A stretch of DNA of 64,000 nt from Corynebacterium resistens DSM 45100. Its GTDB lineage: Bacteria > Actinomycetota > Actinomycetes > Mycobacteriales > Mycobacteriaceae. Made by a program: the position numbers and the translations under genes. Position 1 is the first letter of the stretch; each line of letters begins with the position of its first letter. A model generated the notes under the pieces. The model was not told the origin of the DNA, ran no database searches, and worked only from the letters and a program-made list of their open reading frames with translations. The stretch is taken from positions 806,001-870,000 of the forward strand of contig NC_015673.1 of assembly GCF_000177535.2 (NCBI RefSeq), in the 5' to 3' direction. Below are positions 53,730 to 62,656 of this stretch, piece after piece.

Positions 53730-55766
53730 TTAGAAACTGGAGGAATCCGAGCCCCCTCCGAAGTCGCCTCCTCCGAAACCTCCGTCAAAGCCACCCCCAT
53801 CGCTCCAGCTTCCGCCGAAGCCCCCACCAAAGCCACCGTTTCCGCTGAAAAGCGAACCTAACAGCATGCCCGTGACGAAATCGCCGCCACCGTAGCGCCC
53901 ACCACCGCCATGGAAATTGTTCTGGTTGTTGAAGTGGTCAATATCCCGGCGTACCAATTGTGTTGCCTGATCGGCCCAGTTCGAGCCTTGTTGGGCGGCG
54001 TTGATGGCTGCCTTGGGATCGGTTGCACGGAGTTGCTGTGCTTGGTTGATGTATTGACGGGCTGTCTGCGCGGCTGAGCGCGAATCCACGCCAATGATCG
54101 TGCCGCGATTCATGATCACGTCTTCTACAGCTTGCAGTTGTGTTTGTGCATGGTCAATCATGCGGCCGACAATCTCATCGGAACGGCGGAAATCGCTCTC
54201 CGCGCCGCGCGCTGAGTCCAAAGCATCGTCCAGTGCGGCGTCAGCATTGAGCAAGTTGTTGTATGCACCTAAAACATCGCCGCCGTCCTTTTGCGCCGAA
54301 TGAGCTTTCGGTAACACTTCAAGGGCGTGGTCGATTGCAGCGTTCATCGCCTCGCGGTCAAAGGAAGCTGGGCCTTGCACAAGCCGCTGGGCTTCGGACA
54401 CCTCGTCTTCAACCTCGGTGATGAGGGAGGAGAGGTTAGTGCGGGCTTGATGCAGTTGCTCCTCGGCGCGTTCGACCGCAGTCAGCTGGTTGTCAGCTTG
54501 GTTAAGAGCCATACGAGCAGCACTGATCACGTCCACGAGGCCACCTTGTTCACCCGCAGGGCGCTTGAGTATTTCCTGAGCACGGTCCAATGCGCGGTCA
54601 GCTTCGTTAATTTCTTCTTCGGCAACATCGGGGTTGTTTTCGACGGAAACCAACAAGTCTGCGTCCAAACGGTGGCGAAGATCCTCCAGCTTCTGTTTTG
54701 CTGCAGGGATTCGGCTACGTAATTCGATCGTGCGCCGGCGCAATTCTTCGACACGTTCGGGCGCATTGATCAGTTCGTGGCGTAAGTCGTTGAACTCGGT
54801 GGCTTTAGCATCCAAGCTGCGGTCCGCCTTACCGCAGGAGGAGATCACTTCAATCAAGGTGGCCCGTACTTGGTCTTCAGAGCGCACCACGCCTGTGCGG
54901 ACCTGTTGTTCAAGTTCAAACGCGCGAGACAAGGTATTACGGGAATGGTCAAGCGCCCGCGCTAGATCACGGGTTCGCTCAGGACCAAACTCATCTGTGG
55001 CCACCTGCAATTCCTGCGCGCCCTTGCAGATTGATTCATCGGTGCTCTGCAGTTCATCGGCTGCCAACTGGCGCAGCACATGCGTTGGTTGCTGCGCATA
55101 ATTTCCGACATCGTCTGGGTTAATGGTCCGCGCTGCTTTCAACTGTTGTGCATCACTCCTACGGCGGTTGCGGCGTGACCACCACAAAGCGCCACCCACA
55201 CCGCCAACTACTGCAGTGGCTCCCGCACCCATCCAAACCTTTGATTCCGTGCTGGCTTTCCCCGCCACTTTATCCGCAGCAGCTTGTGCGCTTCCGGTCC
55301 AATCATCGGAGGACAACTTCGATTGGGCAGCATCCCGCACTTCTCCGGCCAGCGTGCGGGAGACACGTTCACCCCAATCCAAACCGATGTTGCGGGAACT
55401 TGTACTCACTACCATCACGAAAGTGTTGGCAGAACCATCTTGGGACCGCAACTGTTGAGCTGTTCGTTTGGGGTCGGACAGTTTTTCATCTGTGTACACC
55501 AAGTACAGCTTGGTGCCATTCTTCTGAATGCCCTCGCGCAGAGCTTCTTGAATTTTGCCTTTGGTCGATCCATCGATTACGCCGGCCTGATCCACTAACT
55601 GCCCGGAAAGCGCTAGCTTGTCGGTTGTTCCAGCACTAGGGGCGCTGTGGGCGGCGGGCAGCGTGGCGTCGATCAAGAAAAGTGCAGGTGAACACAGCAA
55701 GCCTGCACCAACCACGCCAGCCAGGGGCAGCCGAGCGAAGCGGAGCGCAGAAGTTTTAGGAGGCAT
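53730..55766 (-). CDS. TPM-domain membrane protein with coiled-coil and Gly-rich tail
   Basis: The roughly 678-residue protein has a signal peptide (about residues 1-40) and an extracytoplasmic TPM domain (about 45-170). A membrane helix (about 180-198, ending in WWSRRNRRR) is followed by a long helical, probably coiled-coil cytoplasmic region (about 220-600). The C-terminal tail is rich in Gly, Asp and Ser (GGFGGG repeats). TPM domains occur in proteins linked to membrane-complex upkeep and weak phosphatase activity. ATG 55766 follows TAAGGT by 7 nt; an upstream GTG is less likely. Confidence 0.8.
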   Translation of the reverse strand: MPPKTSALRFARLPLAGVVGAGLLCSPALFLIDATLPAAHSAPSAGTTDKLALSGQLVDQAGVIDGSTKGKIQEALREGIQKNGTKLYLVYTDEKLSDPKRTAQQLRSQDGSANTFVMVVSTSSRNIGLDWGERVSRTLAGEVRDAAQSKLSSDDWTGSAQAAADKVAGKASTESKVWMGAGATAVVGGVGGALWWSRRNRRRSDAQQLKAARTINPDDVGNYAQQPTHVLRQLAADELQSTDESICKGAQELQVATDEFGPERTRDLARALDHSRNTLSRAFELEQQVRTGVVRSEDQVRATLIEVISSCGKADRSLDAKATEFNDLRHELINAPERVEELRRRTIELRSRIPAAKQKLEDLRHRLDADLLVSVENNPDVAEEEINEADRALDRAQEILKRPAGEQGGLVDVISAARMALNQADNQLTAVERAEEQLHQARTNLSSLITEVEDEVSEAQRLVQGPASFDREAMNAAIDHALEVLPKAHSAQKDGGDVLGAYNNLLNADAALDDALDSARGAESDFRRSDEIVGRMIDHAQTQLQAVEDVIMNRGTIIGVDSRSAAQTARQYINQAQQLRATDPKAAINAAQQGSNWADQATQLVRRDIDHFNNQNNFHGGGGRYGGGDFVTGMLLGSLFSGNGGFGGGFGGSWSDGGGFDGGFGGGDFGGGSDSSSF

Positions 55767-55779
55767 GCAGACCACCTTA
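55767..55779 (-). promoter_or_regulatory. -10 element of leaderless TPM gene
   Basis: Minus-strand TAAGGT (55779-55774) ends 7 nt before ATG 55766. The 50-bp gap also holds the divergent promoter of the next gene. Confidence 0.4.
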
Positions 55780-55803
55780 ACCGAATTTTTAAGGGTGACC
55801 GCG

Positions 55804-55817
55804 TATGTTTAATAGCC
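55804..55817 (+). promoter_or_regulatory. -10 element of YdcF-like gene
   Basis: TATGTT at 55804-55809 ends 8 nt before ATG 55818, with no ribosome-binding site between. Confidence 0.4.
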
Positions 55818-56507
55818 ATGGCAAGCTACAATTCTGTGGGTCGGGGTCGGGGCTCCTCAGTGGGGGCGTTCTTCGGTGGCATCGCGCGTACGATTACGTA
55901 CTTCATTTTCGGCACGTTGTTGGTGATCGCGTTGATCACGGCCACAACGGCGACCCATGTGTGGTCTTTCGCCCGCGCCGATGACCGGCAGCAAGCGGAC
56001 ATCATCTTTGTCCTTGGGGCGGCGCAATACAACGGCAAGCCCTCCAAGTGGTTGGCCGCGCGCCTCGATCACGCGGCGGAGCTGTACAAGGAGGGCGTGG
56101 CCCCGAAGATCGTTACCGTCGGTTATAAAAAGGATGGCGACAAGTTCACGGAAGCAGAGGCAGGTAAGAACTACCTCGTCAGTGACTACGGAGTACCTGA
56201 ATCCGATGTGATTGCTTTAGGGACCGGCGTGGACACAATTTCCAGCGCGGAAGCCCTACATTCCGAGGCGCAGTCTCGCGGTTGGTCAACCGCCGTGGTG
56301 GTCACCGATCCCGGTCACTCGCTGCGGGCTACCACGATGGTTCAGGATCAGGGGCTTGACGCCTGGGGCTCCCCAACCCGAAGTGGCCCCAGTGTGTCCA
56401 GCCGTGCCGCACAGGTCAGCAGCATTCTTCATGAGACACTGGGACTGATGTACTACAAAACTGCCCAGCGCGAAGATATTACGTTCCCCGAGATTGCGGT
56501 CTCTTAG
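55818..56507 (+). CDS. YdcF/SanA-like DUF218 protein
   Basis: The 229-residue protein has one N-terminal membrane helix (about residues 22-48) and a DUF218 domain (DIIFVLGAAQYNGKPS, later TDPGHSLRATTM). DUF218 proteins such as SanA and ElyC affect envelope integrity in other bacteria; the activity is unknown. It is divergent from the TPM gene and lies 41 bp before dgt. Confidence 0.8.
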   Translation: MASYNSVGRGRGSSVGAFFGGIARTITYFIFGTLLVIALITATTATHVWSFARADDRQQADIIFVLGAAQYNGKPSKWLAARLDHAAELYKEGVAPKIVTVGYKKDGDKFTEAEAGKNYLVSDYGVPESDVIALGTGVDTISSAEALHSEAQSRGWSTAVVVTDPGHSLRATTMVQDQGLDAWGSPTRSGPSVSSRAAQVSSILHETLGLMYYKTAQREDITFPEIAVS

Positions 56508-56548
56508 ACTTACAGGCGAGCGACGAAGCGAGCCATGGAGGAAAACAC

Positions 56549-57835
56549 GTGGATAACACTAGCTACCGGTATGAACAGCACGACCGGGAGCGGATTCACG
56601 AATTAGGCGATAAGCGTTTGGGGTTACCGGGATCCGTGGAGGATCGTCGTGATGATTTCGATCGCGACCGTGCCCGCGTGCTCCACAGCGCGGCTTTGCG
56701 GCGCTTGGCCGATAAGACACAGGTGGTGGGACCTGGTACGGGTGATACACCCCGCACACGTCTAACTCATTCATTGGAAGTTGCCCAGATCGCGCGGGGG
56801 ATCGGCAAGACTTTGGGATGTGACCCCGACCTGACGGAATTGGCGGGGCTGAGCCACGACATTGGCCACCCTCCATACGGGCACAATGGGGAAGTGGCAT
56901 TGGATATCGCCGCGGAAAAATGTGGAGGATTTGAAGGCAATGCCCAAACCCTGCGCATCCTCACACGCTTGGAGCCTAAGACCCTTGGCCCAGACGGCCA
57001 TTCTTATGGCTTGAATCTCACCCGCGCCAGTATTGATGCTGCTTGCAAATACCCTTGGGGGCCGGTCGCTGCGGATGGTTCGCGCCGACGCAAATACAGC
57101 TGTTACGCGGATGACCTGCATGTATTGGAATGGGCACGCCAAGGCGCTCCTGGGGTTCGGAAGTGCCTTGAAGCTCAGATTATGGATTGGTCAGATGACG
57201 TTGCCTATTCTGTTCACGATGTGGAAGACGGCATAGTTTCCGGCCGTATCACCCTAGATGTGCTGTGGGATTTGGTGGAAATTTCAGCGCTCGCGGAAAA
57301 GGGTGCGAAGGTGTTCGGCGGTTCTGTCGAAGGGCTCCTAGAGGCAGCTGGACGGTTGCGAGAGATGCCACTGGTGGCTCGGGCAGCGGACTACGGTGGT
57401 AGCTTGCAGGACTTGGCTGGTTTGAAGGCGATGACTTCCGAGTTAGTTTCCCGCTTTGTCACCGCTTGCGTCACAGCCACGCGGGCGGAATACGGTGCCG
57501 GACCGCTGGGGCGCTACGCTGCCGATTTGGTGATTCCTCCTGTGGTGGAGGCCGAGGTGACGCTGCTGAAATCGGTGGCAGTGCTCTACGTCATGGACGA
57601 GACCCGGCACCAAGCTCAGCAGGAACGGCAGCGCGATCGCATTTTTCGAGTCACGGAATACCTTTGGCATGGGGGCATTGGCGCCCTTGATCCGCAATTC
57701 CAAGGCTGGTTTGAAACAGCAGAAAACGATGGTGCTGCGCTGCGTGTGGTTATTGACCAGGTGGCGTCATTAACAGAATCGCGATTAGAACGGCTAGACA
57801 AAATGGCCAGTGGTGCTAGTGCAGCCTGGGCCTAG
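56549..57835 (+). CDS. dgt: Deoxyguanosinetriphosphate triphosphohydrolase-like protein
   Basis: Dgt-family enzymes cut dNTPs to deoxynucleoside and triphosphate, controlling nucleotide pools. The 428-residue HD-domain protein has the metal residues in LTHSLEVAQI, LSHDIGHPPYGHNGE and DWSDDVAYSVHD, and the early RRLADKTQV segment. GGAGG precedes the GTG start. Its last codons fall in a tandem 23-bp repeat that runs past the stop codon. Its place between glyS and dnaG is conserved in corynebacteria. Confidence 0.93.
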   Translation: MDNTSYRYEQHDRERIHELGDKRLGLPGSVEDRRDDFDRDRARVLHSAALRRLADKTQVVGPGTGDTPRTRLTHSLEVAQIARGIGKTLGCDPDLTELAGLSHDIGHPPYGHNGEVALDIAAEKCGGFEGNAQTLRILTRLEPKTLGPDGHSYGLNLTRASIDAACKYPWGPVAADGSRRRKYSCYADDLHVLEWARQGAPGVRKCLEAQIMDWSDDVAYSVHDVEDGIVSGRITLDVLWDLVEISALAEKGAKVFGGSVEGLLEAAGRLREMPLVARAADYGGSLQDLAGLKAMTSELVSRFVTACVTATRAEYGAGPLGRYAADLVIPPVVEAEVTLLKSVAVLYVMDETRHQAQQERQRDRIFRVTEYLWHGGIGALDPQFQGWFETAENDGAALRVVIDQVASLTESRLERLDKMASGASAAWA

Positions 57836-57889
57836 CAACGGGTGCAGCCAAGGCCTAGCAACGGGTGCTGCCTGGGCCTCGCAATCGGA
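57821..57889. repeat. Three tandem 23-bp repeats across the dgt stop codon
   Basis: Units at 57821-57843, 57844-57866 and 57867-57889 share GC(A/T)GCC(T/A)(G/A)GGCCT(A/C)GCAA. The first two differ at two positions only. The dgt TAG lies inside the first unit, and the repeats end just before the convergent RNase gene. Confidence 0.8.
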
Positions 57890-57895
57890 GGCGTA

Positions 57896-58351
57896 CTAAC
57901 CGGATTTCTTTGCGTCCGGAATCTGGCAGAAGGACTCGAAGTGATCGCCGGAGTAATACCAGACTTCGGGATTGGTTTTGGAACCTCCGCCCACGACTAG
58001 ACGGCGTTCGCCACGGTGGTTCAAGCCAGGTGTTTTCACCGTGTATTCGCGGTAATAGCTGGATTTTTGCTTCGGCAGGATGTTTTCGTAATTGCCGAAG
58101 TGTTTGCCATCGGCCGGACCATCATCCGGTGGTGCATCGTGGAGGATATCTTTGATCTGCTTTTCCGCTTCCTTGGGAAGGGAAGCGACATTGCATTCAT
58201 TGATACCGCTCGGGGTGGAACGATTTTGCGAACCGGAATCGTGGCTGTCTTCCGATTGTGTCGACAGCCACCCCATTCCGGAAAGCAGGGCTATTGCTAC
58301 GGCCGAGCCGATGCCGACCACAGTGCGCTTGGGTGAAGGGTTCTTGCTCAT
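57896..58351 (-). CDS. Secreted guanyl-specific ribonuclease (barnase/RNase Sa-like)
   Basis: The roughly 151-residue protein has an N-terminal membrane/signal segment (about 10-30), a linker and a small RNase domain. The barnase/RNase Sa catalytic pattern is visible: Glu in YREYTV, Arg residues in RGERRLVVG and His in YYSGDHFESF. Such enzymes cut RNA after G outside the cell. Two Cys (in NECNVA and SFCQI) match the RNase Sa disulfide. No barstar-like inhibitor gene is adjacent. ATG 58351 is preferred over an upstream TTG. Confidence 0.85.
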   Translation of the reverse strand: MSKNPSPKRTVVGIGSAVAIALLSGMGWLSTQSEDSHDSGSQNRSTPSGINECNVASLPKEAEKQIKDILHDAPPDDGPADGKHFGNYENILPKQKSSYYREYTVKTPGLNHRGERRLVVGGGSKTNPEVWYYSGDHFESFCQIPDAKKSG

Positions 58352-58364
58352 CGAGAGCAATAGT

Positions 58365-60083
58365 TTAGCGCACAGGGGTGATGGGCAAACGAAGTGCAGC
58401 AGGTGCAGTGGGAGGAACCATGGGGGAGTGTGGCTCTACTGGCGTGATGCGCTGGTAACCCTCGGACTGAGCTGGTCGAGGGTCTTGCTCACCCTTATTC
58501 GGCCACATTGCGGCTGCACGCTCTGCGTTGGCGGTGATGGACAAAGAAGGATTCACTCCAGGGTTAGCCGTGATGGCGGAACCATCGGTGATGAACATCG
58601 TGGGGTAGCCCCACACCCGGTGATACGGATCCACCACGCCGTGCTGCGGGCCAGAACCAATCACGCATCCGCCTAGGAAATGGGCAGTTAGCGGAATGTT
58701 TGCGACCTCGGACCAGACACCACCTGCGACTCCCTTCGGCATGAGTTTTGCCATAATGCGGGTCGCGCGATTGCCCTCTGGGATCCAGGTCGGGTTAGGC
58801 TCTCCCGTACCTTGTTTCGAAGACAGGGACGTCAAGGGACCGACTTTCTTTAGGAAAGTGGTCAATGAGTTATCCCGTGTTTGCATTACCAGATTGATGA
58901 CGGTGCGCTGGGACCACATCCGCAGGTTGATGAGCCGAGGGATCGCCTTGTACTGCAGGAAGATCTGCTTAATGAATTCCAGCACTCGCGGCTGCAACTT
59001 GTCGCCATCGGTCATGAGGGTCTGCAGCAAGCCCATTGCATTGGAACCCTTGCCGTAGCGCACTGGCTCAATGTGAGTATCGGGGGCAGGGAAGTAGCTG
59101 GAGGTAATCGCTACACCTTGGGAGTAATCAACGTTTGGATCGTACCGGCCGGTATTGGCACCAAGCAGGGCCTCTGAGTTCGTACGAGTCAGCTTCCCCA
59201 AAGAAGGTGGCAGTTTCGGCAGGTTGCCGTTATCTTTCATGCGGTGCAGTAGGTTCTGGGTGCCCCACGTTCCCGCCGCTACCACGAGGTTATCGGCGGT
59301 AAAGGTGCGCTTTTTCGGCCGGCGTTGCCAAACTGTTGCGGTTGCCTCGGTTTCTACGATCCATCCATCACCATTGGGCTTGATAGCAGTCACCGTGGTG
59401 CGATCATGCACTTTCGCGCCACCTTTTTCCGCGAGGTACAGATAGTTTTTCAGCAACGTGTTTTTCGCGCCGTGGCGGCAACCTGTCATGCATTCGCCAC
59501 ATTCGTGGCACGCCGTGCGTTCTGGTCCCACGCCACCAAAGTATGGATCGGGCACCGTCTCGCAGGGCTTGCCTTGTAGCCCAACTTTCTCGCCAAAGAA
59601 CACCCCCACGGGAGCCATACGGAAGGTATCACCGACACCCATTTCCTCAGCGACCTGCTTTGAGATTTTGTCGGCGGGGGTCATCGTTGGATTTTCGACG
59701 ACGCCCAACATCTTCCGCGCCTGCTCGTAGTACGGAGTGAGCTCGTCTTCCCAGTCCGTGATGTTCGCCCATTGACGATCTTGGAAGTATGTCGATTCGG
59801 GTTTGTAGAGAGTGTTCGCGTAATTGAGGGAGCCACCACCTACTCCAGCTCCCGCGAGGATCATGACATCTTTGAGCAGATGAATACGCTGGATGCCGAA
59901 GAAACCCAGCTTGGGAGCCCAGAGGAAGTCTTTCAAGTGCCAGCTGTTCTTCGCGAAGTCTTTGTCTTCGAAGCGACGGCCTGCCTCTAGAATGCCGACG
60001 TTGTAGCCCTTTTCGGTCAAACGCAGCGCGGTCACGGATCCACCGAAACCAGAGCCAATTACTAGTACGTCGTAGTGAGTCAT
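58365..60083 (-). CDS. GMC-family FAD oxidoreductase, cholesterol-oxidase-like (ChoD type)
   Basis: The roughly 572-residue flavoprotein has the FAD motif VIGSGFGGSVTALRL at the N-terminus, GAGVGGGSLNYAN, a Cys-rich insert CHECGECMTGCRHGAKNT, and the C-terminal HFLGGCVIGS and TDGSAITANPGVNPSLSITANAE cut by the FAD-binding Gly/Pro turn. The overall pattern resembles mycobacterial ChoD; sterol oxidation is not proven and an alcohol or other substrate is possible. The ATG follows TAGGGT by 7 nt (leaderless). It is divergent from dnaG and ends 13 bp upstream of the RNase gene, same strand. Confidence 0.85.
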   Translation of the reverse strand: MTHYDVLVIGSGFGGSVTALRLTEKGYNVGILEAGRRFEDKDFAKNSWHLKDFLWAPKLGFFGIQRIHLLKDVMILAGAGVGGGSLNYANTLYKPESTYFQDRQWANITDWEDELTPYYEQARKMLGVVENPTMTPADKISKQVAEEMGVGDTFRMAPVGVFFGEKVGLQGKPCETVPDPYFGGVGPERTACHECGECMTGCRHGAKNTLLKNYLYLAEKGGAKVHDRTTVTAIKPNGDGWIVETEATATVWQRRPKKRTFTADNLVVAAGTWGTQNLLHRMKDNGNLPKLPPSLGKLTRTNSEALLGANTGRYDPNVDYSQGVAITSSYFPAPDTHIEPVRYGKGSNAMGLLQTLMTDGDKLQPRVLEFIKQIFLQYKAIPRLINLRMWSQRTVINLVMQTRDNSLTTFLKKVGPLTSLSSKQGTGEPNPTWIPEGNRATRIMAKLMPKGVAGGVWSEVANIPLTAHFLGGCVIGSGPQHGVVDPYHRVWGYPTMFITDGSAITANPGVNPSLSITANAERAAAMWPNKGEQDPRPAQSEGYQRITPVEPHSPMVPPTAPAALRLPITPVR

Positions 60084-60096
60084 AGTTAGCACCCTA
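60084..60096 (-). promoter_or_regulatory. -10 element of leaderless GMC oxidoreductase gene
   Basis: Minus-strand TAGGGT (60096-60091) ends 7 nt before the ATG at 60083. Confidence 0.4.
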
Positions 60097-60201
60097 AAGC
60101 TTTCCGGCACCTGGCTTGGCAAAATAGCGGATATTCTTCACTGATTCCTCGACTTTGAGTTCCCCTTAAGTCCTCGTGCTTTTCACTGTCTCGTTGCGGA
60201 C

Positions 60202-60214
60202 TAGCATGGTCGCT
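60202..60214 (+). promoter_or_regulatory. -10 element of leaderless dnaG
   Basis: TAGCAT at 60202-60207 ends 7 nt before ATG 60215, with no ribosome-binding site. The same hexamer precedes the carboxylesterase gene. Confidence 0.45.
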
Positions 60215-62155
60215 ATGGCACAAGGACGAATTCCCCAAGCGGATATCGAAGCGATTCGCGAGCGCACCCCAATCGAAGAAGTCGTTGGGGAATACGTCCA
60301 GCTCAAACCTGCAGGCGTTGATTCGCTTAAAGGGCTCAGTCCTTTCAAGGACGAGAAGACCCCCTCGTTTCATGTCCGTCCGAATAAAGGATATTTCCAC
60401 TGTTTTTCCTCTGGCGAGGGCGGTGATGTCTTCAGCTTCTTAATGAAGATGGAGCATGTCACTTTTCCCGAGGCTGTGGAGCAATGCGCCGAGCGCATCG
60501 GCTATCAGATCCGCTATGAAGGTGGTGGACCAGGAAAACGCGAAGAGCCTGGAAACCGGCAGCGCCTCGTCGCTGCGAACAAGGCGGCTCATGAGTTTTA
60601 TCGCGAACAGTTCCATAGCGATATTGAGGGGGCTGAGGTCGCGCGTGAGTTCTTGCTAGAGCGCGGATTTCAGATGGAACATGCCGATTACTTCGGCTGT
60701 GGATTTGCGCCGGCGGGCTGGGATACCCTCACCAAGCACTTGCTGCGCAAAGGCTTTAATTTCAAAGAGCTAGAAGCTGCTGGGCTGTCGCGCATGGGCC
60801 AAAAAGGTCCAATCGATCGTTTTCATCGCAGGTTATTGTGGCCCATCAAGAATGTCGCTGGTGACGTCATTGGTTTCGGTGCCCGCAAGCTGTTTGATGA
60901 TGACAAGTTGGGCAAGTATATGAACACCCCGGAAACCCTTCTGTACAAGAAGTCAAAGGTGCTATTTGGCATCGACCACGCTAAGCGCAACATTGCATCT
61001 TCGCACCAAGCAGTTGTGGTTGAGGGTTATACAGATGTCATGGCCATGCACGCTGCCGGAGTTAAAACAGCTGTGGCCGCATGTGGTACCGCTTTCGGCG
61101 CCGATCACCTGCAAATGCTCCGGCGTTTCATGCTGGATGACAAGTTCTTCCGTGGCGAGATTATCTACACCTTTGATGGTGATGAAGCCGGGCAAAAAGC
61201 AGTTATGCGCGCGTTCGAGGGGGATCAGCAATTTACTGGACGCAGTTACGTCACGATCGCCCCGGGCGGAATGGACCCGTGTGATATTCGAATGGATAAG
61301 GGCGATGCCGCGGTACGCGAACTCGTGGCTTCCCGCATCCCGATGTTCGAATTCGTTATACGAGCGTTGTTGGAGGATTACGATACCGCCAGCGTGGATG
61401 GTCGCGTTCATGCTCTGCGGCGCATCGTGCCCGTACTAGCTGGTATTCGCGATGAAGCGATGCGTGATGAATACGCGCGCCAAGCCAGCGGATGGGTTGG
61501 TTGGGAAGACCCTGCCGATGTGGTGAATCAAGTGCGCGAAGAAGCGCGCAAGGGGCATGTTGAAAAGCCAAAACTAGAGTTGAAGAAGGGGGCTGCGCGT
61601 GAGGAGCGCCAGGCGTCGACCCCCGCCCCAGAACTTCGAGCCGTAGAAACGATGGAACGGCCGGACCCGAACGAAGACTACCTAGAAGGTCCGCGTGAGG
61701 TGCTGAAAATCGCCTTGCAAGAGCCGCAGCTAGCCGGGGAGATGTTTGACCTCATGCCTCCGGTGAGTTTTTCACATCCCACGTACATCGCGATTGCCCA
61801 AGCCATGGAGAAGGCCGGTGGGGCAGCGCAGGCAAAGGGCGGGGCAGCGTGGATCGACCATGTGGCCAGCTTGATAGGGGATGCGATGGGCGCCGCGGTG
61901 GTTTCAGAGCTGGCGGTTGAAGATATGCATTGCCAGGCCGGACGGTTGAAATATTACGCGGACGCAATCATGGCTCATATGCAGGAACGCTGGGTGGGCA
62001 ATGAAATCGCTGAAATGAAATCTAAGATGCAGCGTATGCGCCCCGACCTACAACAGGAAGAGTACAAAGCGCTGTTCGCCGATCTGATGGCCCTAGAGAA
62101 ATATCGGCGATCGCTCCAAGCCCGCGCGGCCGCGTATGGGGAATTGGATTTGTAA
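60215..62155 (+). CDS. dnaG: DNA primase with degenerate zinc-binding site
   Basis: DnaG makes RNA primers at the replication fork. The 646-residue protein has the N-terminal CHC2-like domain, a TOPRIM catalytic domain (VVVEGYTDVMAM and IIYTFDGDEAGQKA) and a C-terminal helicase-interaction domain. In the zinc domain only one of four usual ligands remains: the Cys and His of the family CPFH are Ser42 and Lys45, and of HCFGC only Cys63 is kept (Ser66 replaces Cys). I think this loss is shared by other corynebacteria. ATG 60215 is preferred over ATG 60206. Confidence 0.95.
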   Translation: MAQGRIPQADIEAIRERTPIEEVVGEYVQLKPAGVDSLKGLSPFKDEKTPSFHVRPNKGYFHCFSSGEGGDVFSFLMKMEHVTFPEAVEQCAERIGYQIRYEGGGPGKREEPGNRQRLVAANKAAHEFYREQFHSDIEGAEVAREFLLERGFQMEHADYFGCGFAPAGWDTLTKHLLRKGFNFKELEAAGLSRMGQKGPIDRFHRRLLWPIKNVAGDVIGFGARKLFDDDKLGKYMNTPETLLYKKSKVLFGIDHAKRNIASSHQAVVVEGYTDVMAMHAAGVKTAVAACGTAFGADHLQMLRRFMLDDKFFRGEIIYTFDGDEAGQKAVMRAFEGDQQFTGRSYVTIAPGGMDPCDIRMDKGDAAVRELVASRIPMFEFVIRALLEDYDTASVDGRVHALRRIVPVLAGIRDEAMRDEYARQASGWVGWEDPADVVNQVREEARKGHVEKPKLELKKGAAREERQASTPAPELRAVETMERPDPNEDYLEGPREVLKIALQEPQLAGEMFDLMPPVSFSHPTYIAIAQAMEKAGGAAQAKGGAAWIDHVASLIGDAMGAAVVSELAVEDMHCQAGRLKYYADAIMAHMQERWVGNEIAEMKSKMQRMRPDLQQEEYKALFADLMALEKYRRSLQARAAAYGELDL

Positions 62156-62161
62156 CAGTCG

Positions 62162-62500
62162 CTACTTGCGTTTTTTAAATGGATTGGCCGGGCGGCCGGA
62201 TTTACCACCAGTCTGCGGTGGGTCGATGCGGTCACGTGGATGAGCGGTATCGGCCTCCACGATGGTCTGTCCATCGTCCAAACTGTGCCTAGTGGAATTG
62301 GAGAGGTCACGAACCTCGTGCATCCGTGGGTCCGGATCCAAGCGGTTGGCTAGTGCCTTGCGGCTGGCACGGAGGGCGGCCTTGGTGACATCCGAGTTGA
62401 CCGCTGTTTGGTAGCCGCGGCGGATTTGCTCGTAACGGCGGCGCCCTGCCTTGGTTCCCATGAGGTAGCCGGCGGCAGCTCCGACAACGAACTGAATCAT
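62162..62500 (-). CDS. YtxH-like small membrane-associated protein
   Basis: The 112-residue protein begins with a short hydrophobic segment containing a Gly-rich turn (MIQFVVGAAAGYLMGTKAGRRRYEQI), the mark of YtxH-like actinobacterial proteins. A basic helical region and a disordered, charged C-terminus follow. Function unknown. AAGGAG precedes the ATG. It converges on dnaG with a 6-bp gap. Confidence 0.7.
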   Translation of the reverse strand: MIQFVVGAAAGYLMGTKAGRRRYEQIRRGYQTAVNSDVTKAALRASRKALANRLDPDPRMHEVRDLSNSTRHSLDDGQTIVEADTAHPRDRIDPPQTGGKSGRPANPFKKRK

Positions 62501-62656
62501 TCGGGTGATCTCCTTGGTAGGTCTCGCTGTGTCCTTTCACTATACGGTACCGCTCGGCGCTACCAACCAAAGTCCCTAATGAGAACCGTTTTCTGTATTT
62601 GATTCTGTGCCACCATGGGAGCGTTGCTTGTCCGCTAATCCAAGGAGGAACTGTTG

